From the NCBI GenBank assembly GCA_001898505.1, contig MKTZ01000012.1, forward strand, positions 186,927-250,926: a DNA stretch of 64,000 nt. The letters run 5' to 3'. Each line of letters begins with the position of its first letter. Within the stretch, counting starts at the first letter, position 1. This document shows, in pieces, positions 45,998-55,406 of the stretch. This DNA comes from Sphingobacteriales bacterium 50-39. Its GTDB lineage: Bacteria > Bacteroidota > Bacteroidia > Chitinophagales > Chitinophagaceae. The notes under the pieces were generated by a model, which did not search any database, was not told the DNA's origin, and saw only the letters and a program-made list of their open reading frames with translations. The position numbers and the translations under genes are program-made.

Positions 45998-46040
45998 TCC
46001 GGAAAACGGACTATATTTTAGGGAAGTCCGTTTTTCCGGA
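45998..46040. repeat. long near-perfect inverted repeat upstream of the M23 peptidase gene
   Basis: TCCGGAAAACGGACT (45998-46012) pairs with AGTCCGTTTTTCCGGA (46025-46040); 15 bases pair and one extra T bulges. The spacer is 12 bases. It contains TATATTTT (46012-46019), one base from a TAnnTTTG -7 element. It lies 38 bases before the start at 46078, so it could be a promoter-overlapping operator, a terminator of leftward reading, or a 5' mRNA hairpin. Confidence 0.6.
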
Positions 46041-46077
46041 TATTTGCGGACGAATGAACCATCCAATAGGGTCCTGC

Positions 46078-47925
46078 ATGAAATATCTACTGATCGGGCT
46101 TTGTGCTTTTTCCACGTTTCTGTCCGTTGCTCAGACTTACCCAACGGGGGCTGCTTCTGTCGGCCCGGCGACAAATGCTACGCTGGAGCGGGCCAGCTAT
46201 CCCACGGAATATTTCCGCAATCCCCTGGATATACCCATCAAGCTGGCGGCGAATTTTGGCGAGCTCAGGGCCAATCACTACCATATGGGGCTGGATATCC
46301 GTACCCAGCAGAAAGAGAATCTCCCCGTGTTGGCTGCTGCCGATGGCTATGTCGCCCGGGTGGTGATCGAACCAATGGGATTTGGCCAGGCCATCTATAT
46401 CCGGCATCCCAATGGCTATACCACGCTGTATGCGCATCTCAATAAATTCTATCCCGCATTGGCGGCCTATGTCGATGCCGAGCAATACCGGCTGAAGTCC
46501 TGGCAGGTGTCTCTGGATATACCCGCCGGCCTCTTCCCTGTGAAGAAAGGCATGTTCATTGCCTTCAGCGGCAACAGGGGCGGTTCTCAGGGGCCTCACC
46601 TGCATTTCGAGATACGCCGCAGTTCCGACGACACCAACCTGAACCCCCTTCTTTTTGGGATGCCGGTGACGGATGACGTGCCTCCCGTTATTCTTCGGCT
46701 AGCCATCTATGACAGATCGCTCAGCACCTATGAACAAACGCCATGGATCATCCCTGTCTGGAAGACAGCAGCTGGCGCCTGCCGGCTGGACGACAGTGTA
46801 GTCATCGTTGGAGCGACGCATATAAGCTTTTCCATTTCGGCCAGCGACAGTCAGTCCGGCTCCACCAACCCCAACGGCATCTACCAGGCTACGTTGTATA
46901 AAGATGGGACGCCGATCAGCAGCTTTATAATGGATGATATCAGCTATTTGGATACCCGTAAGATCAATGCGCACATCGATTATAAGACGCACGAAAGGGG
47001 TGGTCCCTGGCTGCAGCATTTATCCCGCTTGCCTGGGTATTTGGCGCCTACCATTTATCAAAATACTTTGACACCTCCCCGCGCCGTCGCGTCCGCCACA
47101 GGGCTGATACATGCACCGGATGGCGTCCTGGACCTCGCTGACGGACTCCCGCATCCCATCCTCATAGAAGTAAAGGATGCATACGGCAATACCACTGTCT
47201 TGAAATTCCAGGTGCAATACCGCCCTACTCCTTCCTCTGCTATTCAGGCTGTCCCGCTGCCGGGCAAATCCTTCTCCCCTGGCTCATTAGACGGTTTTGA
47301 AGGCGAAAACGTTGCGTTCTATGTTGGAGAAAATAGTTTATACGACAATGTGCACATCGGCTGTACGATAGCCGACTCCGCCCTGGAAGCGCTTTCACCC
47401 GTATATACCATCGGCAGCACGGTGGTACCCTTGCAGGAACCGTTATTGGTACGCATAAAGCCGCGCATGACGCCCTTGCCTGCGGACAACGAGTCTCTGG
47501 CCCGATCTAAAGAGAAGATAGTTATGGTCCGTACTGCAGGCGGGAAAAAGGACGTCGTAGCGCCGGAATGGCTGGACGGCTGGGCCTCTGCGCGTTTCAG
47601 GGAGTTTGGGGATTTTCAGCTGGTGGAAGACCGCAATGCTCCTGTCATTACACCGGTGGGGCTTCCGGGACTTCCCAGACTTTACGACGGGGCGGTATTG
47701 ACGAAGGCGAAGCGGATAGCCTTCCGGGTAAAGGATGACCTGGGCGGGATCCGGCGGTTTCGCGCCGAATTGGATGGCCAGTGGCTTTGTTTTTCCAATG
47801 ACAAGTACCTGGATTTTATCTATGAGTTCGACAAGCATTGTCCTCGTGGGAAGCATGTGCTGAAAGTGACGGCGGAAGATGTGGCCGGCAATAGTACTAC
47901 CAAGGAATATAAGTTTACAAGATAA
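46078..47925 (+). CDS. secreted M23-family (LytM) peptidase with C-terminal beta domains
   Basis: 615 residues from the ATG at 46078, chosen because it gives a clean signal peptide (MKYLLIGLCAFSTFLSVAQ); upstream in-frame ATGs at 45994 and 46054 would spoil it. The M23 domain lies near the N-terminus (about 40-190), with metal ligands in HMGLDI (HxxxD) and HLHFE (HxH). It is predicted to cut peptidoglycan cross-links or other peptides in the periplasm. The remaining 400 residues look beta-rich and unassigned. It is 2 bases before bcp. Confidence 0.85.
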   Translation: MKYLLIGLCAFSTFLSVAQTYPTGAASVGPATNATLERASYPTEYFRNPLDIPIKLAANFGELRANHYHMGLDIRTQQKENLPVLAAADGYVARVVIEPMGFGQAIYIRHPNGYTTLYAHLNKFYPALAAYVDAEQYRLKSWQVSLDIPAGLFPVKKGMFIAFSGNRGGSQGPHLHFEIRRSSDDTNLNPLLFGMPVTDDVPPVILRLAIYDRSLSTYEQTPWIIPVWKTAAGACRLDDSVVIVGATHISFSISASDSQSGSTNPNGIYQATLYKDGTPISSFIMDDISYLDTRKINAHIDYKTHERGGPWLQHLSRLPGYLAPTIYQNTLTPPRAVASATGLIHAPDGVLDLADGLPHPILIEVKDAYGNTTVLKFQVQYRPTPSSAIQAVPLPGKSFSPGSLDGFEGENVAFYVGENSLYDNVHIGCTIADSALEALSPVYTIGSTVVPLQEPLLVRIKPRMTPLPADNESLARSKEKIVMVRTAGGKKDVVAPEWLDGWASARFREFGDFQLVEDRNAPVITPVGLPGLPRLYDGAVLTKAKRIAFRVKDDLGGIRRFRAELDGQWLCFSNDKYLDFIYEFDKHCPRGKHVLKVTAEDVAGNSTTKEYKFTR

Positions 47926-47927
47926 TT

Positions 47928-48401
47928 ATGATACAACTGCAAGAAGGAGACAAGGCCCCCGCCTTTACAGGCCGGGATCAGAACGGGGAAAAGCTGTCCC
48001 TGTCGGATTATAAGGGTAAGAAGCTGGTATTGTATTTCTATCCTGAAGACGATACGCCTACCTGCACTATCCAGGCATGCAATCTTCGGGACAACTATGC
48101 CTTGTTGAAAAAGGAGGGGTTTACTGTTTTGGGAGTAAGTCCGGATGAGGAAAAAAAGCACAAGAAGTTCGAGGCGAAATACGACCTGCCTTTTACGTTG
48201 GTGGCCGACCCGGAGCACAAGATCATTGATAAATATGGCGTCTGGGGGGAGAAGGTCCTGTATGGCCGCAAGTACATGGGGCTTCACCGGACCACTTTTC
48301 TTATAGATGAGAAGGGGATCATCCGCAAGATCTTTTTACGACCGAAGAACAAGCAGCATGCGGAAGAGATAGTACAGGCCTGGAAGGAGTTGGCGGGCTA
48401 A
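47928..48401 (+). CDS. bcp: thiol peroxidase/peroxiredoxin of the Bcp (PrxQ) family
   Basis: 157 residues. The peroxidatic cysteine lies in DTPTCTIQACNLRD, and a second cysteine five residues on could form the intramolecular disulphide typical of PrxQ. It reduces peroxides with thioredoxin. It starts 2 bases after the M23 peptidase and converges with birA, overlapping it by 4 bases. Confidence 0.92.
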   Translation: MIQLQEGDKAPAFTGRDQNGEKLSLSDYKGKKLVLYFYPEDDTPTCTIQACNLRDNYALLKKEGFTVLGVSPDEEKKHKKFEAKYDLPFTLVADPEHKIIDKYGVWGEKVLYGRKYMGLHRTTFLIDEKGIIRKIFLRPKNKQHAEEIVQAWKELAG

Positions 48402-49138
48402 ATGAGCCACTCGACCTCACCGAAACCGAACCTTCTTTCCAGGGTATCCCGGGTAATAAGCTCACCGGTTGGAGTCACTCCCTTTACCACCGTCTCGAAT
48501 ATGGCCTGGTCCTTTTTCAGCCGGACGGGCTGGTCCTTACGGTAGAGCCGCTGGTTATATTCCTCAAGCAAGACGGCTGCGTGGCCTTTTATCAGCTGCT
48601 GGTAGCGGGCATCCAGGCAGGCGCCGAATTCTTTTGACAGTGTCACCGCATCGAACGGGCGACCGGTGATCTGCTTTAAGGAGACGGGATTGCGGGCTGT
48701 ATCCGGGAATCGGGTCTGGTTGATATTGATACCCGTACCGACGATGGCGTAGGCCCACTGATCCCCTTTGAAGATGTTTTCTATAAGAATACCTCCTGCC
48801 TTTCTGTCACGCCAGTAAAGATCGTTGGGCCATTTAATGGTGGTATCCTCTGTGCCGGCATATCGGCTATAAAGGTCATAGCAGGCCAGGGCGACGGAGG
48901 CGCTAAGGGCAAATTGCTGTATAAGGGTCAGATTCACAGGCTCTAATACCGTACTTACAATTATATTCTCCCCCGGAGTGCTTGTCCAGTTCCTGCCACG
49001 CTGGCCTTTTCCGGCCCATTGTTCATGGGCAAAGAACATCATCCCATGAGAGGCCAATCCTGCATGCGCCTGGGCCATGGCATAGTTGTTGGTGCTATCC
49101 ACTGATTGTAATTCAACAAAAGAGCGCCCGATAGACAA
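48398..49138 (-). CDS. birA: biotin--protein ligase without DNA-binding domain
   Basis: 246 residues. The ligase core is recognisable by SVDSTNNYAM at the start, GKGQRGRNWTSTPGENI (biotinyl-AMP-binding loop), and TTIKWPNDLYW. It attaches biotin to carboxylase subunits. The N-terminal winged helix of E. coli BirA is missing, so it does not itself repress transcription. Its promoter should lie in the region shared with rsfS (49139-49383). Confidence 0.9.
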   Translation of the reverse strand: MSIGRSFVELQSVDSTNNYAMAQAHAGLASHGMMFFAHEQWAGKGQRGRNWTSTPGENIIVSTVLEPVNLTLIQQFALSASVALACYDLYSRYAGTEDTTIKWPNDLYWRDRKAGGILIENIFKGDQWAYAIVGTGININQTRFPDTARNPVSLKQITGRPFDAVTLSKEFGACLDARYQQLIKGHAAVLLEEYNQRLYRKDQPVRLKKDQAIFETVVKGVTPTGELITRDTLERRFGFGEVEWLI

Positions 49139-49225
49139 AAGATTACTATTTTTGGAATGAGCAATACTGGCCTTTGGAAAGGGGTCGGCAGCGCCCGGAC
49201 AAATTTAAACCCTACTTCTCACGAG

Positions 49226-49255
49226 AACGAACCGGAGGTTCGTTGTCCGAAGGAC
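49226..49255. repeat. second copy of the dispersed palindromic repeat
   Basis: AACGAACC (49226-49233), loop gga, GGTTCGTT (49237-49244), followed by GTCC-gaa-GGAC (49245-49255), a second small hairpin. The first half is nearly identical to 45897-45920. It lies in the gap between birA and rsfS, whose minus-strand shadow frame encodes the same short peptide as the first copy. Confidence 0.65.
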
Positions 49256-49303
49256 AAACATATGATAATGCGCGCAGTCGGACTAAATTTTCACAAAAGT
49301 ACG

Positions 49304-49349
49304 ATTGCGCGCAATAATTTGATTTGCCGCGATTTAAAATATAATTTAT
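49304..49349 (+). promoter_or_regulatory. palindrome and weak promoter ahead of rsfS
   Basis: ATTGCGCGCAAT at 49304-49315 is an exact 12-base palindrome. TTTG at 49318-49321 and TAATTTAT at 49342-49349 are 20 bases apart; the second differs from TAnnTTTG at two positions. Together they resemble a regulated promoter for rsfS and perhaps ftsH. Confidence 0.35.
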
Positions 49350-49383
49350 CACAAAAACGTTTTGATTATTGGAACAGCTTTCA

Positions 49384-49791
49384 ATGTTAGCTACCCGGAA
49401 ACGCAATAGTGTAGCCAGATTAACGAGGAATTCGAAAATCTTTAAAACAATAATACAGGCCATTCAGGAAAAAAAAGGTGAAAATATTGTTTCCCTTGAT
49501 CTCAGGAAGATACCCGAAGCAGTCGCTGATTTCTTTATCGTTTGCGAGGCCGGAAGTACTACCCAGGTGAAAGCAATAGCCGACCACATAGAAGAAGCGA
49601 CGAAGAAGAACTGCGATGAAATTCCCTATAAACACGAAGGCAAACAAACCCTGCAATGGGTCCTGATCGACTATGTGAATGTCGTGATCCACGTCATGCT
49701 GCCGGAAAGCCGCCGTTTTTATAAGTTGGAAGACATGTGGAGCGATGCTCCCCAGGAACAACATTCGGAGCCCGCCCATAGAAAAGCCTAA
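49384..49791 (+). CDS. rsfS: ribosomal silencing factor
   Basis: 135 residues from the ATG at 49384; an in-frame TTG 15 bases earlier is less likely. The Iojap/RsfS core reads ENIVSLDLRKIPEAVADFFIV and later IPYKHEGKQTLQWVLIDYVNVVIHVM. RsfS binds ribosomal protein uL14 and blocks subunit joining during starvation. It stands 121 bases before ftsH. The first 20 residues are basic. Confidence 0.9.
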   Translation: MLATRKRNSVARLTRNSKIFKTIIQAIQEKKGENIVSLDLRKIPEAVADFFIVCEAGSTTQVKAIADHIEEATKKNCDEIPYKHEGKQTLQWVLIDYVNVVIHVMLPESRRFYKLEDMWSDAPQEQHSEPAHRKA

Positions 49792-49912
49792 ATATGGCAA
49801 TTTAACAGGATATTTTGCCGTTTACTGGGTTTTTTTTAAACATTTTCTCTATATAGTTTTTATAGTTAATAAAGTATTTAAACAAGCAAAACAACACGGA
49901 CAACTACAACAA

Positions 49913-51997
49913 ATGCCACAAGACGATCTGAAACAAAATGACAAGTCTGGCTTTCCGCGGTTTAGACCCAGGGGGGATGACGACAGCAACAGCCCGAGGA
50001 AAGGCCCCAAGTTCAGCATATATTGGATCTGGGGGATCATCGCGGCCGTATTGATCGGGTTCAACCTGTTTGGAGGTCTTTCTCCTGATGCCCATAATAT
50101 ATCGGAATTGGATTTCAGGAGGGAGATGCTGGCCAAGGGAGATGTCGAGAAGCTGGACCTTATATCGAATAAATCGGTGGTAAGGGTATATATCAGGAAG
50201 GATAGCCTGAACAAAGCCTATTATCAGAATCAATTAAAGGGCTCCTGGCCCAACAATATCAACAAAGAAGGCCCACAGTTCGAGTTCAAGGTGACGGATG
50301 TGAAGGAGTATGAGAAGACGCTGCGGGACTATTTTGTCAAGAATCCGCAGATACAGGAAATCCCATTGAACTCCAAGTCGGAGGGCGAATGGTTTGGTCC
50401 TCTGCTGAATTTCCTTTTACCTCTTCTTATCATCGTCCTCATCTGGGTGATGCTGATGCGAAAGATGGGCGGACAGGGCGCCAGTGGCGGGCCTGGGGGG
50501 ATATTCAACATCGGTAAATCCAAAGCCACTCTTTTTGACAAAGGCACCAAGGTGACCATTACATTCAATGATGTAGCGGGTCTTGATGAGGCCAAGGTGG
50601 AGGTGATGGAAATAGTGGATTTCTTAAAGAACCCTAAAAAATATACGGCCCTTGGCGGCAAGATACCCAAGGGTGCGTTGTTGGTGGGTCCTCCCGGTAC
50701 GGGTAAGACGCTGCTGGCAAAGGCTATGGCCGGCGAGGCGCAGGTGCCTTTCTTCTCCATGAGCGGCTCCGACTTCGTAGAGCTGTTCGTAGGTGTGGGC
50801 GCCAGCCGTGTAAGGGACCTGTTCAAGCAGGCCCGCGAGAAAGCACCTTGTGTCATCTTCATCGATGAAATAGATGCTATCGGCAGAGCGCGCGGTAAGA
50901 ATGCCATCATGAGCAATGACGAAAGGGAGAGCACCCTGAATCAGCTGCTTGTGGAAATGGATGGCTTCGGAGGCGACAGTGGGATCATCGTACTGGCTGC
51001 CACCAACCGTCCCGACGTACTGGACACCGCGCTGTTGCGTCCGGGCAGGTTTGACAGACAAATATCCATCGACAAGCCCGATCTGAAAGGACGGGAAGCG
51101 ATCTTCAAGGTACACCTCAAGCCTATCAAGATCAGCAGCAAGCTGGATATCCATAAGCTGGCCGAGCAGACCCCTGGGTTTGCCGGTGCGGACATCGCCA
51201 ATGTCTGTAACGAGGCAGCGCTTATTGCTGCCCGTAAAGGGAAAGAGACGGTGGACATGGAAGATTTCCAGGATGCGGTGGACAGGGTCATCGGCGGATT
51301 GGAGAAGAAAAACAAGATCATCTCTCCTGATGAAAAGAGGATCATCGCCTACCACGAAGCCGGTCACGCTATCTGCGGCTGGTACCTGGAGCACGCTTAT
51401 CCTCTCCTGAAGGTTACCATCGTCCCAAGAGGTGTAGCAGCATTGGGTTATGCCCAATACACACCCAAAGAGCAATATCTCTATAATACCGATCAGCTTT
51501 TTGATCAAATATGCATGACCCTGGGCGGACGCGCCAGCGAAGAGCTCAATTTTGGGAAGATCTCTACGGGTGCACAGAATGACCTGCAGCAGATCACCAA
51601 GATAGCCTATTCGATGGTGACAGTTTATGGTATGAACGATAAAGTAGGGAATGTCAGCTTCTATGATCCTCAACAGGAGAATAGTTTTACCAAGCCTTAT
51701 TCCGAGGAGACATCCCGTCTGATCGATGAGGAAGTACGCAAGCTGATCGACAAGGCATATGATGCTACCAAGGACCTGCTGACCCGTAAGGACAGGGAGG
51801 TAAAGGTGCTGGCGGAAGCACTCCTGGAGAGGGAAGTACTCTTCCAAAGTGATGTAGAAGCTCTCATCGGCAAACGTCCCTTTGAAGAAAAGAGGGTGCT
51901 GGATGTCGAAGATCATTCCCGTGAAGGTCTTCAGCCAGGCGACAGCAATGGAGTTCCTCCTGCTGTGGTGACACCTCCTACAGCGGAACAAGTATAA
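49913..51997 (+). CDS. ftsH: ATP-dependent zinc metalloprotease FtsH
   Basis: 694 residues from the ATG at 49913; an open frame continues 168 bases upstream but encodes a non-conserved stretch. Order: a charged N-terminus, membrane helix about 35-53, periplasmic part, second helix about 165-185, AAA+ domain with GPPGTGKT (Walker A), CVIFIDEID (Walker B) and the SRH region, then HEAGH zinc-binding site of the protease. It degrades membrane and regulatory proteins, including LpxC in E. coli. lpxH lies two genes downstream. Confidence 0.95.
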   Translation: MPQDDLKQNDKSGFPRFRPRGDDDSNSPRKGPKFSIYWIWGIIAAVLIGFNLFGGLSPDAHNISELDFRREMLAKGDVEKLDLISNKSVVRVYIRKDSLNKAYYQNQLKGSWPNNINKEGPQFEFKVTDVKEYEKTLRDYFVKNPQIQEIPLNSKSEGEWFGPLLNFLLPLLIIVLIWVMLMRKMGGQGASGGPGGIFNIGKSKATLFDKGTKVTITFNDVAGLDEAKVEVMEIVDFLKNPKKYTALGGKIPKGALLVGPPGTGKTLLAKAMAGEAQVPFFSMSGSDFVELFVGVGASRVRDLFKQAREKAPCVIFIDEIDAIGRARGKNAIMSNDERESTLNQLLVEMDGFGGDSGIIVLAATNRPDVLDTALLRPGRFDRQISIDKPDLKGREAIFKVHLKPIKISSKLDIHKLAEQTPGFAGADIANVCNEAALIAARKGKETVDMEDFQDAVDRVIGGLEKKNKIISPDEKRIIAYHEAGHAICGWYLEHAYPLLKVTIVPRGVAALGYAQYTPKEQYLYNTDQLFDQICMTLGGRASEELNFGKISTGAQNDLQQITKIAYSMVTVYGMNDKVGNVSFYDPQQENSFTKPYSEETSRLIDEEVRKLIDKAYDATKDLLTRKDREVKVLAEALLEREVLFQSDVEALIGKRPFEEKRVLDVEDHSREGLQPGDSNGVPPAVVTPPTAEQV

Positions 51998-52021
51998 TAG
52001 TGTAATCAACTGCGTCGAGAT

Positions 52022-52660
52022 ATGAAGGTATCCCCCGCGAAGGAAAATATTCTTAAAAAGATAAGGCAGGCGTTGAGTCAATCAACGCCTATTCCTTTTC
52101 CACACAGCGAAGGCAATCATTCCGTCTTCCAGCCGGCTACACAGGACCCCGAGATTGAATTTGCCGAACAGTTCACCAAATTGCAGGGCAAGTTCATATT
52201 TTGTGTGGATCATCGTGAGCTGGCTGCGCAACTGAAGGGGCTGGCTGCTCACAACGGCTGGAAGAAGCTATATTGCCGGGAGGAGAAGCTGAAAGAGACG
52301 TTAAAGACCAATAGTTTCGACGGCTTTTCAAAAGTGGAATTAAAGGATTGTGATGCTGCCGTTACTACCTGTGAATTGCTGGTGGCAAGAACGGGCAGCA
52401 TCGTGATGAGCGCTGCTCAGGACAGCGGTCGCACCGTCAGCGTATATGCTCCTGTTCATATCTGTGTCGCCTATACCGACCAATTGGTGTACGATATCAG
52501 GGATGGATTGATCGCGCTGAAGGAAAAATACCAGGGGCAGCTACCTTCCCTGATCACCTTCGCTACAGGTCCCAGCCGTACGGCGGATATAGAGAAGACG
52601 CTCGTCGTGGGGGTGCATGGCCCAAAAGAAGTTTACCTTTTTTTGGTAGACAGGCATTAA
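52022..52660 (+). CDS. LUD-domain protein (LutC-like)
   Basis: 212 residues. A LUD-type fold with conserved CELLVARTGSIVMSAA and the C-terminal THxx-like run TFATGPSRTADIEKTLVVGVHGP. LutC is part of lactate oxidation, but a LUD gene beside ftsH is common in Bacteroidota without other lut genes. The specific role here is therefore unknown. It is 24 bases after ftsH and 9 before lpxH. Confidence 0.85.
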   Translation: MKVSPAKENILKKIRQALSQSTPIPFPHSEGNHSVFQPATQDPEIEFAEQFTKLQGKFIFCVDHRELAAQLKGLAAHNGWKKLYCREEKLKETLKTNSFDGFSKVELKDCDAAVTTCELLVARTGSIVMSAAQDSGRTVSVYAPVHICVAYTDQLVYDIRDGLIALKEKYQGQLPSLITFATGPSRTADIEKTLVVGVHGPKEVYLFLVDRH

Positions 52661-52669
52661 CTTCACCCC

Positions 52670-53452
52670 ATGCAAATCCCTCCAGGAAAAAAGATCTATT
52701 TTCTCTCCGACATGCACCTGGGCGCTCCCGACCATGCCACCAGCCTGGTAAGGGAAAAGCACGTTGTTCGCTTTTTGGAGTCCATTCGCGGGGACGCAGC
52801 CGGGATATTTATTGTAGGCGACCTGTTCGACTTCTGGTACGAGTACCGTACCGTGGTGCCGAAGGGGTATACGCGGATACTGGGCAAGATGGCTGAGATC
52901 ACGGACTCGGGTATCCCCATACATTTTTTTGTGGGCAATCACGATATGTGGATGAGCGGCTATTTCGAGCAAGAGCTCAACATACCTGTGTATCACGAGC
53001 CCAAGACCTTTGAATACAATGGCCGTAAATTTTATATTGGGCATGGAGATGGACTGGGTCCCGGCGATCATGGATATAAGTTCATGAAGAAGATATTTCG
53101 CAACCGGGTGTGCCAGTGGCTCTTTGGTATTCTGCCTCCCGCCGTTGGCGTGGGTATCGCCAATTGGGCCAGCCGCCGCAGCAGGGCCGTCACGGGTGTG
53201 AATGACGAACAGTTCCTGGGAGAGGACGATGAATGGCTGGTTGTTTATTGCAAGGAAGTATTGCGTTCGGAGCATTTCGATTATTTTATTTTCGGTCACC
53301 GGCATCTGCCTATCGACTTTAACCTGGGCGCCAGCCGTTATATTAATTTAGGTGACTGGATACGATATAATACATACGCTGTATTTGACGGGGAGCGGTT
53401 GTCGCTGTTGCCGGAGAACCCGGAGATGGAACAAAAGATCATTCGAAGATGA
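52670..53452 (+). CDS. lpxH: UDP-2,3-diacylglucosamine diphosphatase
   Basis: 260 residues. Calcineurin-type metallophosphoesterase with SDMHLG, GDLFDFWYE, GNHD, and FGHRH. LpxH cleaves UDP-2,3-diacylglucosamine to lipid X in lipid A synthesis. The LpxH-specific DFWYEYR is present. This also supports a Gram-negative organism. It overlaps the next gene by 4 bases. Confidence 0.9.
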   Translation: MQIPPGKKIYFLSDMHLGAPDHATSLVREKHVVRFLESIRGDAAGIFIVGDLFDFWYEYRTVVPKGYTRILGKMAEITDSGIPIHFFVGNHDMWMSGYFEQELNIPVYHEPKTFEYNGRKFYIGHGDGLGPGDHGYKFMKKIFRNRVCQWLFGILPPAVGVGIANWASRRSRAVTGVNDEQFLGEDDEWLVVYCKEVLRSEHFDYFIFGHRHLPIDFNLGASRYINLGDWIRYNTYAVFDGERLSLLPENPEMEQKIIRR

Positions 53453-54261
53453 GGATACTGCTTTTCATATTGTGTCTGGTGCTTTTGCAGGGCGGTGCTT
53501 TTGCCCAGCGGGCATCGGATTTTGTGTTGAGCAAGACCATCGATGGCGATCTGGCGGACTTTACCGTGGACAACCTGGGGAATATCTATGTGCTGACCCG
53601 GGATAATCAGTTAAGAAAATTAAGTCCTGCCGGCGACTCGCTGGCCGTCTTTAACGATGTGCGCAGATTTGGGAAGGTGTCGATGGTGGATGTGACCAAT
53701 CCCTTGAAGATCGTCGTGTACTATCGGGAGTTCACCATGGTCATCGAGCTGGACAGGTTCCTGAATATTGTCAATACCATCGACCTGCGGAAATTGAATA
53801 TCCTGCAGGCCCGCGCGGTTGGGCTTGCCTATGACAATAGCGTATGGGTATACGATGAACTGGACGCCAAGCTAAAAAGGATCGGGGATGATGGATCGCT
53901 GGTGGACCAGACTACTGATTTCAGGCTTTTGTTCGACAGCACGCCTGAGCCGTCTGTTTTACGTGACCAGGGCGGTTTTGTTTATTTGTATGATACTGCT
54001 CGCGGGGTGTATATTTTCGATCACTATGGAGGCTTGAAGAACCATATTGCTTTGTTGGGGTGGAAAGATTTTGACGTATTGGATAAGAATATGCTTGGAA
54101 GGGACGATCGCTCTTTTTTGCGCTATCAGCAGGGGACGTTGGATATGCAGGAGGAGCCGATACCTGGTTATGCGCGCGATGCGTTGCGGATCAAGATCAT
54201 GCCTTCGACCATCTATGTGTTGAAGAAGGCGGGGCTACAGATATATACCAATAAGCCATAA
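53449..54261 (+). CDS. secreted hypothetical protein with beta-propeller-like repeats
   Basis: 270 residues. A signal peptide (MRILLFILCLVLLQGGAFAQ) is clear. Repeated short units such as DFTVDNLGNIYVLTRDNQLRKLSP and AVGLAYDNSVWVYDELDAKLKRI resemble propeller blades, with several such motifs. Function unknown. It begins in the last 4 bases of lpxH and is likely co-transcribed with it. Confidence 0.72.
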   Translation: MRILLFILCLVLLQGGAFAQRASDFVLSKTIDGDLADFTVDNLGNIYVLTRDNQLRKLSPAGDSLAVFNDVRRFGKVSMVDVTNPLKIVVYYREFTMVIELDRFLNIVNTIDLRKLNILQARAVGLAYDNSVWVYDELDAKLKRIGDDGSLVDQTTDFRLLFDSTPEPSVLRDQGGFVYLYDTARGVYIFDHYGGLKNHIALLGWKDFDVLDKNMLGRDDRSFLRYQQGTLDMQEEPIPGYARDALRIKIMPSTIYVLKKAGLQIYTNKP

Positions 54262-54284
54262 CTTTATCCGATCAATCGAAAGAC

Positions 54285-55406
54285 ATGCATGATTTCTGGA
54301 ACCTGGTAGTTTTTGGCAATCCTCTTCGCTCCTATATTATTGTTGCCAGCACGATCCTGTTCGTCATTATCCTGAAGCGATTTATTTCGAGGCTGATAGC
54401 CCGGCTGCTTTTCAGCATGATACAACGGATGGGTTCGGGTTTGGAAAAGACTGCCTTTTTGCAGCTGGTGGTGGGACCTATCGGCACCTTTATCGTGGTA
54501 TTCGTATCGATGTCTTCCATCGAGAAGCTGCATTTTCCGCCGCAGCTGGATTTCGATATCTACGAGGTCAAGGCCAAAACCATCTTCCAGTCCATCGGTG
54601 TGATCATACTTATCATCAGCTTTATCTGGTTGTTGATGCGGCTCGTGGACTTTATCTCGCAGGTGCTGCGACGTAAGGCCAGGGGGGACAGAGGGGTGAG
54701 GGATTTGCAAATGGTAGGTTTTATCCGGGATTTCTTAAAAGCGATCCTGGGGATCATCGGGCTGCTGATGATATTGGATTCGGCCTTTAAGGTAAATGTT
54801 TCCAGCATACTGGCATCCCTGGGACTGGCAGGCGCCGCTGTGGCCCTTGCTGCGAAAGAGAGCATCGAAAATCTTATCGCCAGCTTTGTCATTTTCTTCG
54901 ACAAGCCGTTTACGGCCGGGGATGTGCTAAAGGTGAACAATATTTCCGGGACGGTGGAGAAGATCGGGCTACGCAGCACGCGTATCCGTACGGATCAGAA
55001 GACCTTTGTCACCGTGCCTAATAAGCAAATGGTGGACAGTGTTGTAGACAATCTTACGCTTCGTACTCAGCGAAAGGGGGAGTTGAGGCTGGAAGTGAGT
55101 CTTCCGACCTCGTCGGTGCAGTTGGACAAGCTGATAGCAGGTCTTAAAGAGATATTGAAAAAGGATACGATAGAGAATAGCACAGCTTTTCTAAATGATA
55201 TAACAGCCAGCGCTTTTTTGATCAACGTGGATTATTTTACGGCGCCTGTTACACAGGATCGGTTCAACGCAGTCAAACAGGCGGTGAATCTGGATGTGTT
55301 GCGGCTGCTGGAGACGTTAAAGATCGATATTGCAGGAGCCAGTACGGAGATCCGGATCAGCGGGACGGCTGCTGCTGCCAGTGGGTCAGATAACGACCGG
55401 TCTTAA
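54285..55406 (+). CDS. MscS-family mechanosensitive channel
   Basis: 373 residues. Several N-terminal membrane segments are followed by the pore-lining helix (SILASLGLAGAAVALAAKESIENL) and a beta domain (KPFTAGDVLKVNNISGTVEKIGLRSTRIRT). MscS channels release solutes on hypo-osmotic shock. The C-terminal stretch rich in A/S is short. Its last 4 bases overlap, convergently, the thioredoxin-like gene. Confidence 0.9.
   Translation: MHDFWNLVVFGNPLRSYIIVASTILFVIILKRFISRLIARLLFSMIQRMGSGLEKTAFLQLVVGPIGTFIVVFVSMSSIEKLHFPPQLDFDIYEVKAKTIFQSIGVIILIISFIWLLMRLVDFISQVLRRKARGDRGVRDLQMVGFIRDFLKAILGIIGLLMILDSAFKVNVSSILASLGLAGAAVALAAKESIENLIASFVIFFDKPFTAGDVLKVNNISGTVEKIGLRSTRIRTDQKTFVTVPNKQMVDSVVDNLTLRTQRKGELRLEVSLPTSSVQLDKLIAGLKEILKKDTIENSTAFLNDITASAFLINVDYFTAPVTQDRFNAVKQAVNLDVLRLLETLKIDIAGASTEIRISGTAAAASGSDNDRS

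Noticed and set aside
49157-49390. 77-residue plus-strand open frame upstream of rsfS
   Set aside because: It covers the second repeat copy and the promoter region, with no conserved features.
50624-52081. 485-residue open frame on the minus strand across ftsH
   Set aside because: It is antisense to the AAA and protease domains of ftsH and its translation has no family resemblance.
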